A DNA stretch of 64,000 nt from an uncultured Cytophagales bacterium (GTDB lineage Bacteria; Bacteroidota; Bacteroidia; Cytophagales; UBA9547). Each line of letters starts with the position of its first letter. Within the stretch, counting starts at the first letter, position 1. Both the position numbers and the translations under genes were made by a program. This document shows, piece after piece, positions 62,092 through 64,000 of the stretch. Under the pieces are notes generated by a model that did not search any database, was not told the DNA's origin, and was given only the letters and a program-made list of their open reading frames with translations. The DNA lies in contig CAMFLX010000001.1 of the NCBI GenBank assembly GCA_945957555.1, positions 92,759 to 156,758 on the forward strand. Reading direction: 5' to 3'.

Positions 62092-62862
62092 ATGAATAGA
62101 TTACAGAAACTCTTCTCAGAAAAACGAAACAATATCCTCTCAGTATACCTTACCTCTGGTTACCCCGAACTTAACGATACCGTAACCGTTATCAAAAGCC
62201 TTGCAAACGCTGGTGTTGATTTTATTGAAATAGGTGTTCCTTTTTCCGACCCAGTTGCCGATGGCCCAACGATTCAAAGAAGTAGTGAGATCGCCTTGGA
62301 AAATGGCATGAGCACACATTTGTTGTTTGAACAAATAAAAAATATTCGCAAAGAAGTAAACATCCCTCTTTTGTTAATGGGTTACATTAACCCAGTGATA
62401 CAATATGGTGTTGAAAAATTTTGTAAAGAGGCTGCAGAGATTGGTATAGATGGTCTCATATTACCAGATCTCCCCATGCAGGAATACTTAGATTATTATA
62501 AAGCCACTTTTGAAAAATATGGCCTGTCTAATATTTTCTTAATCACGCCACAGAGTTCGGATGAAAGGGTTCGTTGGATCGATGACAACTCTAATGGATT
62601 TATTTATATGGTGGCTACTGCTGGTACCACAGGTGCAAGAACAGGAATTACAGAAGAACAGATCAGATATTTTGAGAGAATAAAAGGCTTAAACTTAAAA
62701 AATGTGCCCATTGTAGGCTTCGGTATTTCTGATAAAGATAGTTATGAAACTGCATGCAAATATGTTGGTGGGACTATTATAGGAAGTGCTTTTATCAAAG
62801 CCCTTGAGAATCAAGGGTCTTTGGAAGAGAGAATCGGTAAGTTCATCAAAAGTATCAGGTAG
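62092..62862 (+). CDS. trpA: Tryptophan synthase alpha chain
   Basis: Cleaves indole-3-glycerol phosphate to indole, passed to TrpB. TIM-barrel signature segments are clear: SVYLTSGYPELNDT, FIEIGVPFSDPVADGPTIQ with the catalytic Glu46 and Asp57, GLILPDLPMQEY and VGFGISDKDSYE. The start at 62092 gives 256 residues, the usual size; the extra codons from 62044 lie over the promoter. No other trp gene is near, so the gene is separate from the rest of the pathway. It sits before tRNA-Asn. Confidence 0.95.
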   Translation: MNRLQKLFSEKRNNILSVYLTSGYPELNDTVTVIKSLANAGVDFIEIGVPFSDPVADGPTIQRSSEIALENGMSTHLLFEQIKNIRKEVNIPLLLMGYINPVIQYGVEKFCKEAAEIGIDGLILPDLPMQEYLDYYKATFEKYGLSNIFLITPQSSDERVRWIDDNSNGFIYMVATAGTTGARTGITEEQIRYFERIKGLNLKNVPIVGFGISDKDSYETACKYVGGTIIGSAFIKALENQGSLEERIGKFIKSIR

Positions 62863-62895
62863 TTGAAAATTTTTTAAAAAAAACCTACAAAGGAG

Positions 62896-62926
62896 TTTGA
62901 CAATATAAAAATTTCTTCTACCTTTG
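62896..62926 (+). promoter_or_regulatory. Promoter of tRNA-Asn (TTTG-N19-TACCTTTG)
   Basis: TTTG at 62896-62899 and TACCTTTG at 62919-62926, spaced exactly 19 bases. The start point would be a few bases before the tRNA. It is one of the cleanest promoters in the window. Confidence 0.82.
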
Positions 62927-62935
62927 CAATCCCAA

Positions 62936-63009
62936 TCCTTCTTAGCTCAGCTGGTTAGAGCACATGACTGTTAATCATGGGGTCCTTGGTTCGAGCCCAA
63001 GAGAGGGAG
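62936..63009 (+). tRNA. tRNA-Asn (GTT)
   Basis: A complete 74-base cloverleaf: seven-bp acceptor stem (TCCTTCT with AGAGGGA, one G-T pair), D arm GCTCAGCTGGTTAGAGC, five-bp anticodon stem CATGA/TCATG with loop CTGTTAA (anticodon GTT), T arm CTTGG-TTCGAGC-CCAAG, discriminator G. CCA is not encoded. It has its own promoter and terminator. Confidence 0.97.
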
Positions 63010-63010
63010 C

Positions 63011-63035
63011 AAAGTCCAGAGTAATCTGGACTTTT
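63011..63035 (+). terminator. Rho-independent terminator after tRNA-Asn
   Basis: AAAGTCCAGA and its complement TCTGGACTTT form a ten-bp stem with loop GTAA, running into TTTTT. It lies directly after the tRNA. Confidence 0.85.
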
Positions 63036-63160
63036 TGCTTTTTATAGGGTTTGAAGCACCATTAACCCTCATTTCACATTTCTCATATCAAACACTTGAC
63101 TTTTTTACCTAGGGTCCTTCAGAGCGTTTTCATGTATGGTTCCGATATCTTTCTAATAAA

Positions 63161-63185
63161 AAAAGGAGCCTTTTGAGCTCCTTTT
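63161..63185 (-). terminator. Terminator after the AIM24 gene
   Basis: On the minus strand a GGAGC/GCTCC stem extended by A/T pairs is followed by TTTTTTT. It starts about 20 bases after the stop of the AIM24-family gene. Confidence 0.75.
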
Positions 63186-63204
63186 CGAAATGTTTTGCCT
63201 TGTA

Positions 63205-63984
63205 TCAATCTCCGTCTAAAAGGTTGCCTAAACCACCCAATATACTTCCTTCTTCTTTTCTACCGCCAGGACCTCCATAAGCCAAGATTCTTCCTGCTAG
63301 TCTTGAAATGGGCAGAGATTGAATCCAAACTTTACCAGGGCCTCTGAGAGTTGCGTAGAAGAGTCCCTCACCTCCAAAAAGTGTATTCTTTACACCTCCC
63401 ACAAATTGTATGTCATAATTGATTTCCGAGGTAAATGCCACGATACATCCAGTATCTACCTTTAGGAGCTCACCTGGACCAAGGGTCTTTTCAATAATAT
63501 GACCGCCTGCATGTACAAAAGCCATACCGTCACCTTCCAGCTTTTGCATAATAAAGCCCTCACCACCAAATAATCCCGTACCTAGTTTCTTTTGAAATTC
63601 AATACCAATAGATACACCTTTGGCAGCACATAGAAAAGCATCTTTTTGGCAGATTATTTTTCCATTATTGTGCATGAGGTTAAGCGGTATTATTTTACCT
63701 GGATAAGGGGAGGCAAATGAAACATGTTTTTTGCCAGAGCCGATGTTTGTATATTGTGTAACAAAGAGGTTCTCCCCAGTAAGTAATCTTTTTCCACCAC
63801 TCAGCAGTTTGTTGAAAAATCCTTTTTCGTTTCCGTCTCCAAATATGGTTTCCATTTTGATGGCATCGTCCATCATCATGAAAGCTCCAGGTTCCGCAAT
63901 TACGGTTTCTTGAGGGTCGAGTTCTATCTCGACACATTGCATTTCTTCTCCTTGAATTCTGTAGTCTATCTCGTGATTTTGCAT
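63205..63984 (-). CDS. AIM24 / TIGR00266 family protein
   Basis: A 259-residue cytosolic protein of the AIM24 family, known from bacteria to mitochondria; molecular role not established. Landmarks: EPGAFMMMDDAIKMET, PYPGKIIPLNL, KKLGTGLFGGEGFIMQKLEGDG, GPGELLKVDTGCIVAF and LFGGEGLFYATLRGPGKVWIQSLP, glycine-rich turns of a double beta-helix. The C-terminus is a short Gly-rich tail (GGLGNLLDGD). It begins 16 bases from the right window edge on the minus strand and ends at a terminator. Confidence 0.88.
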   Translation of the reverse strand: MQNHEIDYRIQGEEMQCVEIELDPQETVIAEPGAFMMMDDAIKMETIFGDGNEKGFFNKLLSGGKRLLTGENLFVTQYTNIGSGKKHVSFASPYPGKIIPLNLMHNNGKIICQKDAFLCAAKGVSIGIEFQKKLGTGLFGGEGFIMQKLEGDGMAFVHAGGHIIEKTLGPGELLKVDTGCIVAFTSEINYDIQFVGGVKNTLFGGEGLFYATLRGPGKVWIQSLPISRLAGRILAYGGPGGRKEEGSILGGLGNLLDGD

Positions 63985-64000
63985 TTTTTAATGGAATTAT

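Noticed and set aside
1-64000. CRISPR arrays, rRNA operons and prophage modules
   Set aside because: No regularly spaced repeats, rRNA-like stretches or phage structural genes are seen on reading either strand.

Overview
The window is chromosomal DNA from a member of the Bacteroidota. Several independent signs agree: type IX secretion genes (porU, porV), DUF4270 and DUF3108 lipoproteins, an N-domain-only glycogen-synthase-like protein next to panC, near absence of purine-rich ribosome binding sites, AT-rich sequence, and promoters of the TTTG-N19-TAnnTTTG type. A free-living Cytophagales- or Flavobacteria-like organism is plausible, but I cannot assign an order or genus from this sequence. 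Almost all genes are intact and closely packed. I see no phage, no complete insertion sequence, no CRISPR array and no rRNA. The only RNA gene I find is one tRNA-Asn.

Layout, left to right. 1-10.7 kb is mostly minus strand: a polysaccharide block (a formyltransferase-like gene cut by the window edge, a polysaccharide deacetylase, two GT4 glycosyltransferases), an RND/MMPL exporter, then rfbB, glmS, a DUF4270 lipoprotein and a short glycogen-synthase-like protein. 10.8-14.3 kb is plus strand: panC, a cysteine desulfurase and glyA. 14.3-16.7 kb holds a 129-bp mobile-element-like repeat, a zinc-ribbon protein, a decayed AHSA1-type pseudogene and an exonuclease/GIY-YIG fusion. 17.2-23.7 kb is plus strand: a compact pcrA / DsbA-like / DUF4340-like / atypical SDR operon, glmM and panD. 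23.7-27.3 kb is minus strand: an HTH protein and a hisF / DUF3108 / hisIE / NUDIX operon. 27.5-37.3 kb is plus strand: an MBL hydrolase, pssA, porU, porV, a non-catalytic M16 protein, corA and fabG.

37.4-48.9 kb is more accessory: a vWA membrane protein, a GT-B glycosyltransferase, a two-gene membrane module on the minus strand, a LytTR response regulator, a beta-lactamase-like hydrolase, two tandem YtcJ-like amidohydrolases (the second with a natural poly-His and CxCC N-terminus) and an unrecognised 232-aa protein. 49.4-56.9 kb is a five-gene plus-strand operon: two SGNH hydrolases, an MBOAT acyltransferase, a DUF3142-like lipoprotein and a large Tyr-rich exported protein. It is the best candidate here for an uncharacterised system, most simply surface-glycan O-acylation. 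57-64 kb has a second copy of the 129-bp repeat, a PadR-PspC operon behind a strong palindromic operator, recG, a coiled-coil exported protein, a lone trpA, tRNA-Asn and an AIM24-family protein.

Functionally the window mixes core metabolism (amino sugar, pantothenate, one-carbon, histidine, tryptophan, phosphatidylserine), DNA repair (PcrA, RecG, exonuclease/GIY-YIG), cell-surface construction (glycans, type IX secretion, MBOAT/SGNH) and envelope-stress-type regulation (PspC/PadR, LytTR).
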